Below are positions 1-12,078 of a stretch of DNA of 64,000 nt, piece by piece. Within the stretch, counting starts at the first letter, position 1; each line of letters starts with the position of its first letter. The translations under genes and the position numbers were made by a program. The stretch comes from Hordeum vulgare subsp. vulgare (lineage: Eukaryota > Streptophyta > Magnoliopsida > Poales > Poaceae), in the NCBI RefSeq assembly GCF_904849725.1, contig NC_058524.1:494328263-494392262 (forward strand), in the 5' to 3' direction. Under the pieces are notes generated by a model that was given only the letters and a program-made list of their open reading frames with translations, was not told the DNA's origin and did no database searches.

Positions 1-1720
1 CACATAAAGACTTTGGAATCGCGGAAACACTAGCAGCCAAATCACACAAAGCATTGCACTCCTAGTTTTTTATCTTGATTTTGATAGTAGGTTCCCACTC
101 ATCATGAAGTTTTCTAGGTATAGAGACTTCTAATTCGAGCTTCTCTTCAAGAGCTTTCATCATAGCATCTACGATATGCGCGGTAAAGGCTTTGCTTTGG
201 CTATAAGCACGTCGAGAGTTTGCAATGGATTGCATCAAAGAAATGCATTCAAACAAGGAGAAATTATCATAATTGAATTCCTTGAAATCCAAAGTGGGAG
301 TTTCATTACTACCAAATGTTTTGATTTCTTCTACTCCACTCTCCACACCTTTATCATCAAGATAGGTGGACTCCGAATCATTGGGGCGTTTTTCAACCAA
401 AGTGGATTCATATCCAGCCCCTCCATAAATAGGTTTGACACGCGAAAACAAAGATTCAAGAGGAGACACACCAAGCACTTTAAGATCTTCGTGATTTGCA
501 TCACTAGAACGCACCCTTTTAAACCATTCATGCCTAGCGCGAATTTGGGCGGTTCTTTCTTTGCTCTCATTCATGGAGACACGCATAGCTTTCAAAGTTT
601 CATCCAAGTTGACCTTGGGAGGAGCGCATCTAACTTTCAAAGCATCAATGTCACAAGACATCCTATCAATGCTCTTAGCCAAATCGTCAATTTTGAGTAG
701 TTTTTCCTCTATGGACGCATTGAAAATCTTTTGAGAGTTGATGAACTCTTTGATATTACTCTCTAAATCAGAGGGTAATTTGTTGTGATTTCCATAAGTG
801 TTGTTGTAGGAATTGCCATAATTGTTAGAGGAGTTACTACGAAAAGGCCTAGGAACATAGTTTCCTCTAAAAGCATTGTTGTTGCCAAAATTGTTCCTAC
901 CAACAAAATTCACGTCCAAACTAGAGTTGCTACTCTCAATCAAAGAAGATAGTGGGATGTCATTAGAATCTACAGTAGCGTTTCTACTAGCAACCAAATT
1001 CATCAACTCATCCATCTTAGCACTAAGCGAGTTAATCTCTTCTATAGCGTGTACCTTTTTGCTAGCAGGTGACCTTTCAGTGTGCCACTGAGAGTAGTTG
1101 GTCATGATATTTTCTAGGAGTTTTGTAGCATCTCCTAACGTGATTTCCATGAATGTTCCACCTGAGGCGGAGTCCAAGATATTGCGAGAAGCGAAATTCA
1201 AGCCAACAAAACACATTTGTATAATCATCCACAAACTCAAGCCATGAGCCGGACAATTTCTAATCATAAGCTTCAGCCTCTCCCAAGATTGTGCAACGTG
1301 TTCATGATCAAGTTGCTCGAAATTCATGATATCATTACATAAGGAGATGATCTTAGCCGGAGGAAAATACTTGGATATGTAAGCATCTTTGTACTTATCC
1401 CAAGAACCGATACTATTTTTAGGCAAAGAAGAAAACCAAGTTTTTGCGTGATCTCGCAACGAGAAAGGAAAAAGTTTCAACTTAATCACGTCATTATCCA
1501 CATCTCTTTTCTTTTGCATATCACAAAGCTCAATGAAGGTATTGAGATGGGATGCGGCATCTTCACTAGGAAGGCCAGATAATTGCTCTTTCATAACAAG
1601 ATTCAGCAAAGCTGTGTTGATTTCATACAATTCCGCACTAGTGGCGGGAGCAATCGGAGTACTAATAAAATCATTATTATTGGTACACGAGAAGTCGCAA
1701 AGTTTGGTGTTTTCATCCAT
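1..1720 (-). pseudogene. gag: gag and start of protease of element A
   Basis: The ORF starts at the ATG at 1720-1718 (MDENTKLC) and runs open to a TAG at 64-62, about 552 residues. The open frame extends further upstream to 1825, but that part lies in the leader and is low-complexity. Residues ~75-230 form the retrotransposon gag (capsid) region with the hallmark LKLFPFSLRDHAKTWFSSLP; an Asn/Gly-rich linker follows and no CCHC knuckle is visible. Directly after the TAG, in the same frame, bases 61-1 encode the Athila protease active-site stretch CDLAASVSAIP, where the family normally has DLGAS. So one nonsense codon separates gag from protease, and the active-site Gly is Ala. Gag would form the virus-like particle and protease would mature it. 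Not functional as it stands. Confidence 0.85.
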
Positions 1721-1932
1721 GATGACTTCAACAAACCAAACAAGCACAAAAGCAAGCAAGAAAACCGGCAAAGGAAAACGGCAAAAGGCAAAAGGCAAAA
1801 GAAAAATGGCAAAGGAGAAAGGCAAATGAAAACGGCAAATGTAAAGTGGGGGAGAGGAAAATGAGAGGCAACTGGCAAAAAAGTAAATGCAAGAGATTAG
1901 TTTGTGAGACCTACTTGGATAGATCTCTCCTT

Positions 1933-1949
1933 CCCCGGCAACGGCGCCA
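1933..1949 (-). other. Primer-binding site, tRNA-Asp type (element A)
   Basis: On the minus strand this reads TGGCGCCGTTGCCGGGG, the tRNA-Asp-complementary site typical of Athila elements, 10 nt inside the 5' LTR. It marks the start of minus-strand cDNA synthesis and fixes the orientation of A. Confidence 0.85.
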
Positions 1950-1959
1950 TAAATACTTC

Positions 1960-3574
1960 TGCTACTGCAACAAAAGACCTTGCAACGGCGCCAAAAATAG
2001 GTGTGTCGACGGCACCAGGAATCCTTCTGCTACAGCTACGCCTTAAGGGACTTCCTAGGAAAATATGCACAGGATTTCCCCCGTGGCCTTGGAGCCTTGC
2101 GTTGGTGTTCCCTCGAAGCGGAAAGGGTGATGTAGCGCAGTGGTGGTAAGTATTTCCCTCAGTTTTGAGAACCATCGTATCGATCAAGTGAAGGAGTATC
2201 ACAAGAGCCTGCACAAACACAAAAAGCTTGCTCCCAACGCTATGAAGGGGTTGTCAATCCCTTATTGATTGTTCGCCAAGTGAGAACTGAAAGCAACAAA
2301 GTAACAAAGCAATGTAAAACCAAAAGTGGAAATGATAGGTGTGAGTAGACCTGGGGCCGTAGTGTTTACTAGTGGCTTCTCTCATGAAAGCAAGTAGACG
2401 GTGTGTGAACAAATTACTGTCGAGCAATTGATAGAACCGCGCAAAGTCGTGACGATATCTATGGCCTTGATTATATCTATAGGCATCAAGTCCAAAACAA
2501 GTAGACCGATACTTTCTGCATCTACTACTATTACTCCACATGTCGACCTCTATCGAGCATGCATCTAGTGTATTAAGTCCAAAAGAACAGAGTAACGCCT
2601 TAAGCAAGATGACATGATGTATATGGACAATCTCATATCTACGACAGAGCCCACCTTGTTACCCTTGATGGCAACTACATGATGTGTGCCTTGCTGCCCC
2701 TACTGTCACTGGGAAAGGTCACCACACGGTAAGAACCCAAAACCAAGAACTTCTCCCATTGCAAGAATCATAGATCTAGTTGGCCAAACAAAACCCAATA
2801 CTCGGAGAGACTTACAAGGATATCAAATCATGCATATAAGAAATCAGCAAAGACTCAAATATATATCATAGATAATCTGATCACAGATTCACAATTCACC
2901 GGATCTCGACAAACACACCGCCAAAGAAGATTATATCGGATAGATCTCCATGAAGATCATGGAGAACTTTGTATTGAAGATCCAAGAGAGAGAAGAAGTC
3001 ATCTAGCTACTAACTACGGACCCGTAGGTCTGAAGTGAACTACTCACGAGTCATTGGAGGGGTGATGATGATGATGAAGAAGCCCTCCAACTCCAAAGTC
3101 CCCTCCGGCAGGGCACCGGGAAGGGTCTCCAGATAAGATCTCGCGGAAACGGAAGCTTGCGGCGGCGGAAAAATATTTTCGTGGATCCCTTGATTTTTTT
3201 CTGATTTTTAGGGAATATATAGGCGCAAGATCTAGGTCAGGGGGCGCCAGGGAGGCCACAAGCCTGCCCACCACCGCCCCCTGGTGGCGGAGTGGGGGCT
3301 TGTGGGCTCCCTGCAGCCCTCCTGGCTTGGCCCACAAGCCCCCTGATCTTTTTTCATTCAAGAAATAATCATTTTGGGGATTTTATTCCGTTTGGACTCC
3401 GTTCCAAAATCAGATCTGAAAAGAGCCAAAAACACAGAAAAAACAGTAACTGACACTTGGCACTGAATTAATAAGTTAGTGCTGAAAAAGATAAAAAGGT
3501 ACATAAAACATCCAAAGATGACAAGATAACAACGTGAAACCATCAAAAATTATAGATACGTTTGAGACGTATCA
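1960..3574 (-). repeat. 5' LTR of element A (1,615 bp)
   Basis: On the minus strand it begins TGATACGTCTCAAACG at 3574 and ends in CA at 1960. Full-length relatives are at 15821-17443, 21076-22699, 54376-55981 and 60210-61875. It holds the promoter, transcription start and polyadenylation signals of A. A conserved 9 bp stem (TCTCCATGA / TCATGGAGA, 3 nt loop) lies at 2945-2965. A 12-base primer-site mimic lies in U5 at 1982-1993. Short GC-rich reading frames in the LTR are not genes. Confidence 0.9.
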
Positions 3575-5815
3575 GCACCCGACGGGGTTTTCATAAACTC
3601 TTGCCTTATGTCATCACCATGCTCATGATAATACTGCTGCTATCTTTATTTGTCAACATGATAATAGCATGACCCTCAAGGGGTAGGGTCAAGCTCAATG
3701 CATGTGCTCCGGGGGAGCCATCGGTAAAATGATATCAAATGATTACCGACACTTATGATCTTATGCAACGGGAATACTTGCTATTTTGACAACAAAGTAA
3801 CAAATGCTCAGTCATGGTCAAAGGGTTGCTTGCCTTTGTCAGCTAGGTATCCGGGGTCTTCGAGGTCTTCCGCTCCGAATCCCTCGTCACACGTGTTTTC
3901 TATCGTCGATAAAGCAATAAATAAGAAATAACTCACACAGAAACAGATAACAAAGTCATTTTAAAAATGTTCTTTATTACTGATAAATCTAAGTTATCAT
4001 TCTGAAAAATATTTGCCTTAATTTCCCTCGAAGGAACATTTTTGAAATGAACCAAACAGAAGCAAAACTATTCCAATTTAGTACTTCTTATTATTGTAAA
4101 ACAGGCTAGTTGTAGAAAAATTCATCCAATCATATTACTAAATACTACATATTTTTAGAAGAACAACAATGGAAAAATTATATTTTTGCACTGGTTAAAT
4201 GTTTTTATAAAAATCCTAGAAACCAGGTTTTTAAAAAATAAAAAGAAAATCGGCTAAACTCCTGGCTTGGCTCGGCCTGGAGCTGGGCTGGCCCATGGCC
4301 AACCGACAGCCTTCCCAGGGGCGCGCGCCGTCAGGTTTAGACCTGACGTGCGCGGCCCTGCGGTCAGTGGCTGTGGACAACACGAGGGAGGAGGCTGGGC
4401 AACCGATAGGTGGGGCACATGTGTCGGGGTTGTCTCCTTCCTTTGGCCAGAGAAGAGGAGCACGACGGCGAGGGTGCCGACGCTCTGAAGCCCCAATGAG
4501 GACTGGAATGGGTTCGCCTTGTTGTCTCCTACCTGTTGGTGGTCGGAACAAGGTCAGAGAGGCAGGGGTTCATCGGCGACGAGGAGGCCGGGGTGGACGA
4601 GTTTCGGGAGGTGGTCGAGGAGGTCGCTGGAGATATGGAAAAGCTCGGGCGAGTTGGGGGAAAGCTTCCTGGGGTTGAGAGGATCAGTTTAGGGGTCGAG
4701 GGGCGCAGGAGCCGTCGTGTAGCCGGAGATCGACTGGAGCTCCAAGGCGGAGGGGCCTCAGTCGATCTCGAGCACCGGGGTTCTGCTGGGTTGCTGGGGT
4801 GGCTAGGGAGGTACTAGTGATCGTGGTGAAGTTATGTGAGGGGTGCTGGAGCGAGGGGGTGGCTATTTATAGGCCCGCAACGATGAGCCGATTCGGGAGC
4901 ACCAGGGACTCACCGTGGCGTGCATGGTGGTGCAGAGAGAGGCTGGGGTCGAAACCACAGTCTCAGGACATGGTTTTGGACTACCGGAGCCATCTGCTGC
5001 AGAGGGAGAGAGGGAGAAGTCGAGCATCCATGGCCGCGCAATCTTGGCCGGTTCTGGTGCGCGCGGGCACGCGTCGCACGAGCTCTAGCGCAGGGGAGGA
5101 GGGGACCTGAGGGTTGCTCGATGCAGAGGGGTTTTCGGGGAAGAGGTTGGACATCTCGGGGGAGGCTGGAACTGGCAGAGAGCGTTGCCCCCACCTTGGT
5201 GGCTTCCTGTAGCACGCTGAGAGCGCAGTTTTGGCATGCCACGGCATGCTGGTGCGCTGTGAGGCACTTTGGACATGGATAGCATGTCCTGGCACTGGCT
5301 GGGAGTGTGGCTAGCCGTTTGGGTCTGGTGGGAGCTTCGGCTTGTCAAGGGAGACAAGAAATACTGGTTCTGTTAGCCTTGAACTGAAATCTAAATTGGG
5401 ATTTTTGGCCTTTCCACTTTGAACCAGAGAGGGGCCAGTTGATTGGGGTTAGATAGAGATACTGGCCACCTAATCCATGAGTTTGGAGCAAAGGGGTTGG
5501 GTTTAGCTGTGCCTAAGGTGGTTTTTCCCTATCTGTCAGAAGGTGCTCGACAGTGGTTTGAGGTGGTTGTACCTCACCACTGGTGTTGCAACTTAATAGG
5601 TTTGGGTTTGGTGGTAAATCATGGGGTTTCAACAAGTTTGAGCTCCATTGGACAAGTTTAGCTTTATAAACTTGAAAACACTCCAATATGACCAGATCTA
5701 GCCCTTCCAAAGAGAGTGTAGGCAAACTAAGTCCCACAAATCCCATTTTTGGTGAGAACCCTCATTTGAGGTATTAGGAACTCCTGCAAAGTTTCAGCAT
5801 CATTGGATAAACTTT
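3575..5815 (-). repeat. 3' LTR of element F, middle fragment
   Basis: Collinear with 51137 to about 53375 of the right LTR of F, from the 'gcacccgacg' start to the 'cattggataa' end. Element A interrupts it on the left and element B on the right. The GC-rich stretch 4260-5340 has open frames on both strands, but its counterpart in the other LTR does not preserve them, so they are chance ORFs. No gene is present. Confidence 0.9.
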
Positions 5816-8800
5816 TATGATGCCCTCGATTTAATTGTACGCTAATCATACACGCAAATGCGTACTATCAAACTCAAGGACTCACGGGAAGATATCACAA
5901 CACAACTCTAGACACAAATAAAACAATATCAGCTTCATATTACAAGCCAGGGGCCTCGAGGGCTAGAATATGGAAGCTCGATAAACACACGAGTCAGCAG
6001 AAGCAACAATATCTGAGTACAGACATAAAACATGGGGTGCCTTAGAGAAGGCTAGCACAAAAGATACAACGATCGAATGAGGCGAGGCCTCCTGCCTGGG
6101 AACCTCCTAACTACTCCTGGTCTTGAGCGGCCTCCACGTAGTAGTAGGCACCGTCGGGGTAGCAGTCGTCTGCCGCGGGAACCTCCATCTCCTGGGCTCC
6201 ATCATTTGGTCGCAGCAACGGATCAAGGGGGCAAAGGGGAAGCAAAGCAACGGTGAGTACTCATCCAAACTACTCGCAAGTCTTACATCAGAACTATTCT
6301 AAGTATGCATCAGTTTCAAAGAAGGGGGTTGCTTATATGTGGACTGACTGCAACAATGCGAGAATAGAGAGAGAAGGCCTAGTCCTACCGAAGACTAGCA
6401 TCTTCAGGGTCTTGCAGCATTAGACGAGAGTAGAACAGGTGGAACACAAATAATAGTCATATTGTTGCAGCAGTATTAAAGTGAGGCCACGCCTAGAAAT
6501 CCTCCCTCTACTCCGTGCGAGGAAGCGATCCCGGGGCAACTAAAATCCAGTTAAGTAACAATTGTAGTTGTATAAGATCAGGGGAGAACTCCAAGTGGTC
6601 CTGTAAACACGGACATGGCTATACGAATAGTTAATTTTCATCCCTAGACGGGTGCACCACAATTCCCGTCACGCTCGATAACACTCTGGCCGGACACACT
6701 TTTCTGGGTCTTGCCCGGCCTCGGAATATCGACACGTCGCAGCCCCACCTAAGCTGAGCAGAGAGGCCAGCCCGCCGGTCTAACTCCTAAGCACAGAGGG
6801 TTCATGAGCCCACTTCCCCTCCGCGCTCCTGCATGATGCGAGGGCGGCCGACGTCAGTCCTAGGACCCCTTAATACAAGAGCGATGCATCTCAGGACCAC
6901 TCAGGCGCGCGCCGCTACATCGCTGACGTCTGAGGAGCTTCGGCTGATACCGCGACATCGAGTACCCATAATTCTTGCCACGCAGACGGTTAGTGCGTAA
7001 CAAGTCCTTCCGACCAACCTAGATCGAATACCCAAATCCATTATCATTTTAATTAGGCCATCGACCCAAATCTCACGGGAATCCACCCGTCTTAACAACT
7101 AATCACCAATGATCCCAGTAACATGGTCGAGTAACTGTGTGGTTGTAACATCGGGGTGCAATCCTAGGTATCACCCTCGTTGGATTCCGAATGATGTATC
7201 CGTCAAGGTGGGCTCAGAGGATTCACCCTAGGGGGCCCCACACTTGAAGGGTTGCACGACAGAGGCATCGTCGGGAATGGTGAAGGAGGAATCACCCTCG
7301 ATGACCACGACCGACTAGCTGTACTACAGAGATATCATCATGAGTACTTAGCGATGTGTCACCCTCGGTACCCGATAGTATCCCTATAGCGTCGTACAAC
7401 TAAGGGGGGGTGTATGTGCTTTCTCGAGTCTGGCTCGTCGATCAGGGATCGAGATTTTAAAGCCAAGCGGGGCAACTGGACTACGGGGTCAGAAGGGATG
7501 ACAGCTCCATCTATACTAAGCAGATTTAAAGTACAGTACTGAAAGTAGAAGTTCGTCAAAAATAGGCTATGCATGAGATATAGGAGCTAACTACAACAGT
7601 AGCAAAATTCTAATGCAAGCATGAGGAAGAAAGAATAGGCAATATAGGAATGATCAAGGGGGGTTTGCTTGCCTTGCTGCTCTGCGGCAAAAGGCTGGTC
7701 GGCAGGGTCATAGATGTACCCGGCAGCAGCGTCAGTCTCTAGGTCTACCGGCAAGAAGAGGGGGAAGAAACAATAAATAACAGCAACAGATGCGACACGA
7801 TGCATGACAAAGCAAGATGTAGTCTAGACATGAGCTAACGCAGGAAACATCCGTCATAGACTGTTCGGAAGAATTTCAGACGATATTTTCCAGGTCTCTC
7901 GCTACTACCGGTCAGACGGAAACGATGGAAATGTTCCATGTTTGCTATGCTTGGGACGCGTGACACACGAATGGACCGTGTATCCGGGTTCGTCTCGTTC
8001 TGCTGATCAACTTTCATGTTGAAAGTATTTTGATGTGACTACGGATTATTTTATATTAATTTTTAAAGTTTTATTCAATATTTAAGGATTAAAAACACAT
8101 TTAATTAATTTGATTAAATGCAATTATGACATCAGCATGATGTCATGCTGACATCAATAGTTGACTGGTCAACTGACCAATGGGTCCCATGCATCATAGA
8201 CTTAGTTTTTTATTAAGATTAAATATTAATTAATCATATTAATTTAGTGGGGGACCCACATGTCATTCTCTATTAGGTTAATTATTTATCATAATTAATT
8301 GATTAACTTATATATCTATTTAATTAATTAAGTAATTAAATGATTAATATATCAAATTATTTATTTATTTATTTTATTAATAAAAACACATATATATATT
8401 TTTCTTTTTCTTTTTCTTTTCGCTACATACATGCATACATATCCAATACATACATACATACATACGGGCATCTAATACATAGATACATACATCTTTTATT
8501 TTATTTTCTCTTTCTTTTTTATCCTAACTCTCTCTCTGCACATCTCTGTGGCATCTCTCTCACCTCTCTCAACGCAGAGAAAGAAGGCAACTCCACCACC
8601 TCCTATAGGAGCCTAACGAAGTCGGATCGCGACGGCGGTCGCCGGAACGGAACCAGGATGTGGAAGGAAGGAAGGGGTGGGAGGAGGCCGAAAAAGGGCT
8701 CACCGGCGTTGCCGAGGAACGGGGCGGCGAGGCTCGGTGGAGCCGTTGAGGAGGAGGACGGGGGAAGCCGGCGGTGGTGGTGTCGCGGTTCCGGCGAGGA

Positions 8801-9861
8801 GCCGTTGAGGAGGATCGTCGGAGAGCGTTTGTGCGGTTCGAGTGGTGGAGACGGTCGAGGTGATGGAGGGTGGCACCGAGTAGGCCGGCGGGGGCAGTGA
8901 GCCGATGGATGGTGGGGCTCGGCCGGAGAAGGGGAGGCGCGCGAAGGGGGCCCCGGTGGCGGCCAGAGGGCAGGCCGACGCAAAGGGAGCAGGAGGAGGA
9001 CCGACCGAGGTGAGGGTGCGGTGGGGGTGAGGCGGCGCGGCCGCGCGGGCTCCGTCAGGGAGGTGCGCCGTGGAGAGGGAGAGGGGCTTGGCACGGCGTG
9101 GGATCGGGAGGAGGGGGCCGGTGATGGTGGCGACTAGAGGAGCTCGGGCGCCGGGGTGATCTGTGGAGGCAGGGGCTCGCGGCGGGAGGGGGCGATGGCC
9201 AGGGTGAGGCGCCGCGCCGAGGGAGAGAGCCGGAGGGGGGTGGCGCGTGAGGGCGAGGTGGAGGGAGCCGAGCGGGATGGGAAGGGAGGACCGAGAGGGA
9301 GACCTAGGGCGTCGTGGGGTTCGGCAGGGGGAGAGGAGCGACGGGCGGTTGGTGGATCTGGGTGCGTCGGTGCGTGGGGTGTGGGGGGGTTGGTGGCGAG
9401 GGGCACGCCCCGAGCGGGAGTTAGGTGGCGTGGGAGGGCGCTCGCGAGGGGGGGGGTTGAGTGGCAGCAGGGCAGGGAGGAAATGGTGAGGCGTTGGGGG
9501 TGTTTAGGGTTGAGGCGAATGGGGGCTGGCCGGCTGGGCCACTTTGGCCCAGTTGGGCCAGGGGGCTTTTTGTTTTTTTAGTTTACTTTCTTTTATTTAA
9601 TTATATATATAGGTTTTTGTTCAATATATGGGGATTGTAAATGATTTCAATAATTCCCGATTCACATTTATAATTTATTAGGAAATTTTAATAACTCCTC
9701 CTACCATTTTATTTTTGCATTCGAAACTTTTATCGCTTGATTTTAAATTAAATATGATAATTGCTTTGATTTTTATTAAGTGACAACTTATTTTAGATAA
9801 ACTTGATGACGTGGAAGAATTAGTGTGTGGTTACTGTAGCTTAATTTACCGGGGCCTCACA
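5816..9861 (-). repeat. 3' LTR of element B (~4.0 kb)
   Basis: Aligns end to end with 39521-43441. The outer end reads tatgatgccc where the other copy has tgtgatgccc, so one terminal base has mutated. The inner end is followed by a purine tract (minus strand AGGGGAGAGT), marking this as the 3' LTR. It contains a TACA-rich simple repeat at ~8425-8495 and a GC-rich block at ~8600-9540 with chance ORFs on both strands. The stretch ~8120-8190 is missing or replaced in the other LTR. Confidence 0.9.
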
Positions 9862-9869
9862 ACTCTCCC

Positions 9870-10490
9870 CTACAACAAGAATTCTCGTCCCGAGAATTTA
9901 GAGGTAGGAGTAAAGAGCTCTGGATATTCATCATGAAGATGATCCTCGCATTCCCAAGTGGCATCATCTTCAAAATGATTTGACCACTGCACCTTAAGGA
10001 ACTTGGTGAATTTGCGACGAGTCTGACGATTAGCCTGATCGAGAATGCGGACCGGATGTTCTTAATAAGAGAGGACAAGTTGCAGCTCAAGCATATCATA
10101 ATCCACTGCTCGAATAGGATCTTTGAAGCAGCGGCGGAGCTGAGATAGCTGGAAGACATCGTGAACCTGAGAAAGGTTCGCCGGTAGTTCCATTTGATAA
10201 GCTACTTTTCCATGCCTTTCGAGAACAGTGAAAGGACCAATATAGCGAGGAGCTAACTTGCCCTTGATCCCGAAATGGTGTGCACCTCTCATTGGAGTGA
10301 CACGAAGATAAGCCTTTTCGCTAGGTTGATAGACCATAACTTGAAGATGACGGTCATACTGACTCTTGTGACGAGACTGAGCAGCCTTCAAATTCGCATG
10401 AATAATGCGGACTTGATCTTTAGTTTGTTGGATAATATTCGGACCAAAGAGTGATTGGTCCATTGAACGGTGGCTCGAGAATTTCATACG
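9870..10490 (-). pseudogene. pol: Integrase C-terminus and chromodomain of element B
   Basis: The upstream part (10490-10065) encodes the end of a Ty3/gypsy integrase, with motifs KAAQSRHKSQYDR, LRVTPMRG, KGKLAPRYIGPF and HDVFQLSQLRRC. A TAA at 10064-10062 then breaks the frame. Past the stop, in the same frame, a chromodomain follows (KFLKVQWSNHFEDDATWE), ending at a TAG at 9872-9870. The chromodomain would direct insertion to particular chromatin. The catalytic core of integrase and everything upstream are missing: similarity fades near 10490, about 120 bp before element C begins, so the loss is not just the C insertion. Confidence 0.85.
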
Positions 10491-10607
10491 AAGCCAAGTG
10501 TAAAGGATACCTTGGAGTCAAAGGATGTACAGGAGAGTCAGGTTTCAATCCTGTGGAACTTTGGGTTATGGGTCCACCATGTGGGCCGGGAGTAGGTAGA
10601 GGGGTCT
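10491..10607. other. Unassigned internal sequence of element B
   Basis: A short stretch between the recognisable integrase and the left LTR of element C. Translation gives frequent stops and no clear family motif. It probably lies next to an old deletion junction inside B. Confidence 0.5.
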
Positions 10608-12064
10608 TGATAACCCACAAGTATAGGGGATCGCAACAGTATTCGAGGGTAGAGTATTCAACCCAAATTTGTTGATTCCACACAAGGGGAAGCCAAAGAA
10701 TATTCTCAAGTATTAGCAGTTGAGTTGTCAATTCAACCACACCTGAAAGATTTAGTATCTGCAGCAAAGTATCAGTAGCAAGGTAGTATGATAGCAATAG
10801 TAACAATGGTAACCAGTAGTAGCAAAGTGACAGCAGTAGCAGCAAAGTAACAGTAGCAGGACCAACAACAATAGCGACAGAGGAACAGTAGCAGCAGTGA
10901 CAGCAGTAGCGGCAAAGTAACGTAGCAAGGACCAGTAGGAAAAACTCGTAGGCATTGGATCGGTGATGGATGATTATGCCGGATGTTATTCATCATGCAA
11001 CAGTTATAACACGGAGAGATATGTAAGTAGCTTTAGTTAGTCAATCTAATGTAGGCATGTATTCCGTATGTAGTCATACGTGCTTCGGGAATATAACTTG
11101 CATGATATCTATTGTCCATCCCTCCCATGGTAGCGGGGTCCTAATGGAAACTACGGGATATTAAGGTTCTCCTTTTAATAAAGAACCGGATCAACGCATT
11201 AACACTTAGTGAATACATGAACTCCTCATACTATGGTCATCTCCGGGAGTGGTTCCCGCTATTGTCACTCCGAGGTTGCCGGGTCATAACACATAGTAGG
11301 TGAATACAACTTGCAAGATAGGATCTAGAACACATGTATATTGGCGACAACATAATAGGTTCAGATCTAAAATCATGGCACTCGGGCCCTAGTGACAAGC
11401 ATTAAGCATGGCAAAGTAGTAGCAACATCAATCTTAGAACATTGTGAATACTAGGGACCAATCCCCGTCAAAACTAACTTGATTACATGATAGATCTCAT
11501 CCAACCCATCACCGTCCAGCAAGCCTACAATGAGATTACTCATGAACGATGAAGAGCATCATGGAATTGGCGATGAAGGAAGGTTGGTGATGACGATGGC
11601 GATGATCTCCCCTCTCCGGAGCCTAGAACGGACTCCAGATCTGCCCTCCAGAGGAAGAACGGGAGGTGGCGGCGCCTCCGTATCGTAAAATGCGATGAAC
11701 TCTTCTCCTTGATTTTTTTCTGGACGAAAGGGACTAAATAGAGCTGGGATTGGAGACGGTGGAGCAATGTGGGCCCCACAAGCCTGCCAGGCGCGGCCAG
11801 GGGGCCCCGCACCTGGTGGGCTTGTGGGCTCCACGCTCCACCCCTCCGGTTGATTCTTGCGGCAATATTTTTTATATATTCCACACAAAAAACCCGTAAA
11901 TTTCTCGGTCATTCCAAGAACTTTTATTTCTGCGCAAAAACAACACCATGGCAATTCTGCTGAACACAGCGTTAGTCCGGGTTAGTTCCATTCAAATCAT
12001 GCAAATTAGAGTCCAAAACATGGGCAAAAGAGTTTGGAAAAGTAGATAAGACGGAGACGTATCA
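10608..12064 (-). repeat. 3' LTR of element C (1,457 bp)
   Basis: On the plus strand it begins TGATAACCCACAAG and ends GACGTATCA; the same ends bound 34172-35617. The region 10770-10935 is a degenerate AGC/AAC-rich repeat that differs in length from the other LTR. The block from ~11706 to 11935 (gtgggccccacaagcctg and nearby) is collinear with an internal segment at 15355-15600. Confidence 0.9.
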
Positions 12065-12078
12065 ACTCCCCCAAGCTT
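12065..12078 (-). other. Polypurine tract of element C
   Basis: On the minus strand this is AAGCTTGGGGGAGT, abutting the first base of the 3' LTR. It is the expected primer for plus-strand cDNA and confirms the minus orientation. The same 14 bases recur at 13990-14003. Confidence 0.85.

Larger units (their letters stand above)
1..3574 (-). mobile_element. Element A: Athila-type Ty3/gypsy retrotransposon, partial
   Basis: This is the 5' part of a minus-strand LTR retrotransposon. Reading leftward it has the 5' LTR (1960-3574), a tRNA-Asp primer site (1933-1949), a gag ORF and the start of the protease; pol and the 3' LTR lie outside the window. Its right edge falls inside the 3' LTR of element F. 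The LTR matches those at 15821, 21076, 54376 and 60210. The gag type and tRNA-Asp priming fit the Athila lineage (Sabrina/WHAM-like in Triticeae, name tentative). The right target-site copy would be 3575-3579 (gcacc); its partner is outside the window. Confidence 0.85.

Noticed and set aside
4231..5357. Overlapping ORFs of 80-127 codons suggesting a small gene cluster
   Set aside because: This is LTR sequence of element F, also present at 51800-52900 with different frame breaks; low-complexity GC-rich DNA.
8603..9581. Long GC-rich open frames on both strands (Pro/Arg/Ser- or Gly/Arg-rich)
   Set aside because: They lie inside the 3' LTR of element B; the matching region of the other LTR (42200-43130) does not preserve the frames, and composition alone explains them.
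10752..10996. Leu/Cys/Tyr-rich ORFs suggesting membrane proteins
   Set aside because: Translation of the degenerate AGC/AAC repeat in the element C LTR; the same occurs at 34335-34500 in the other LTR.
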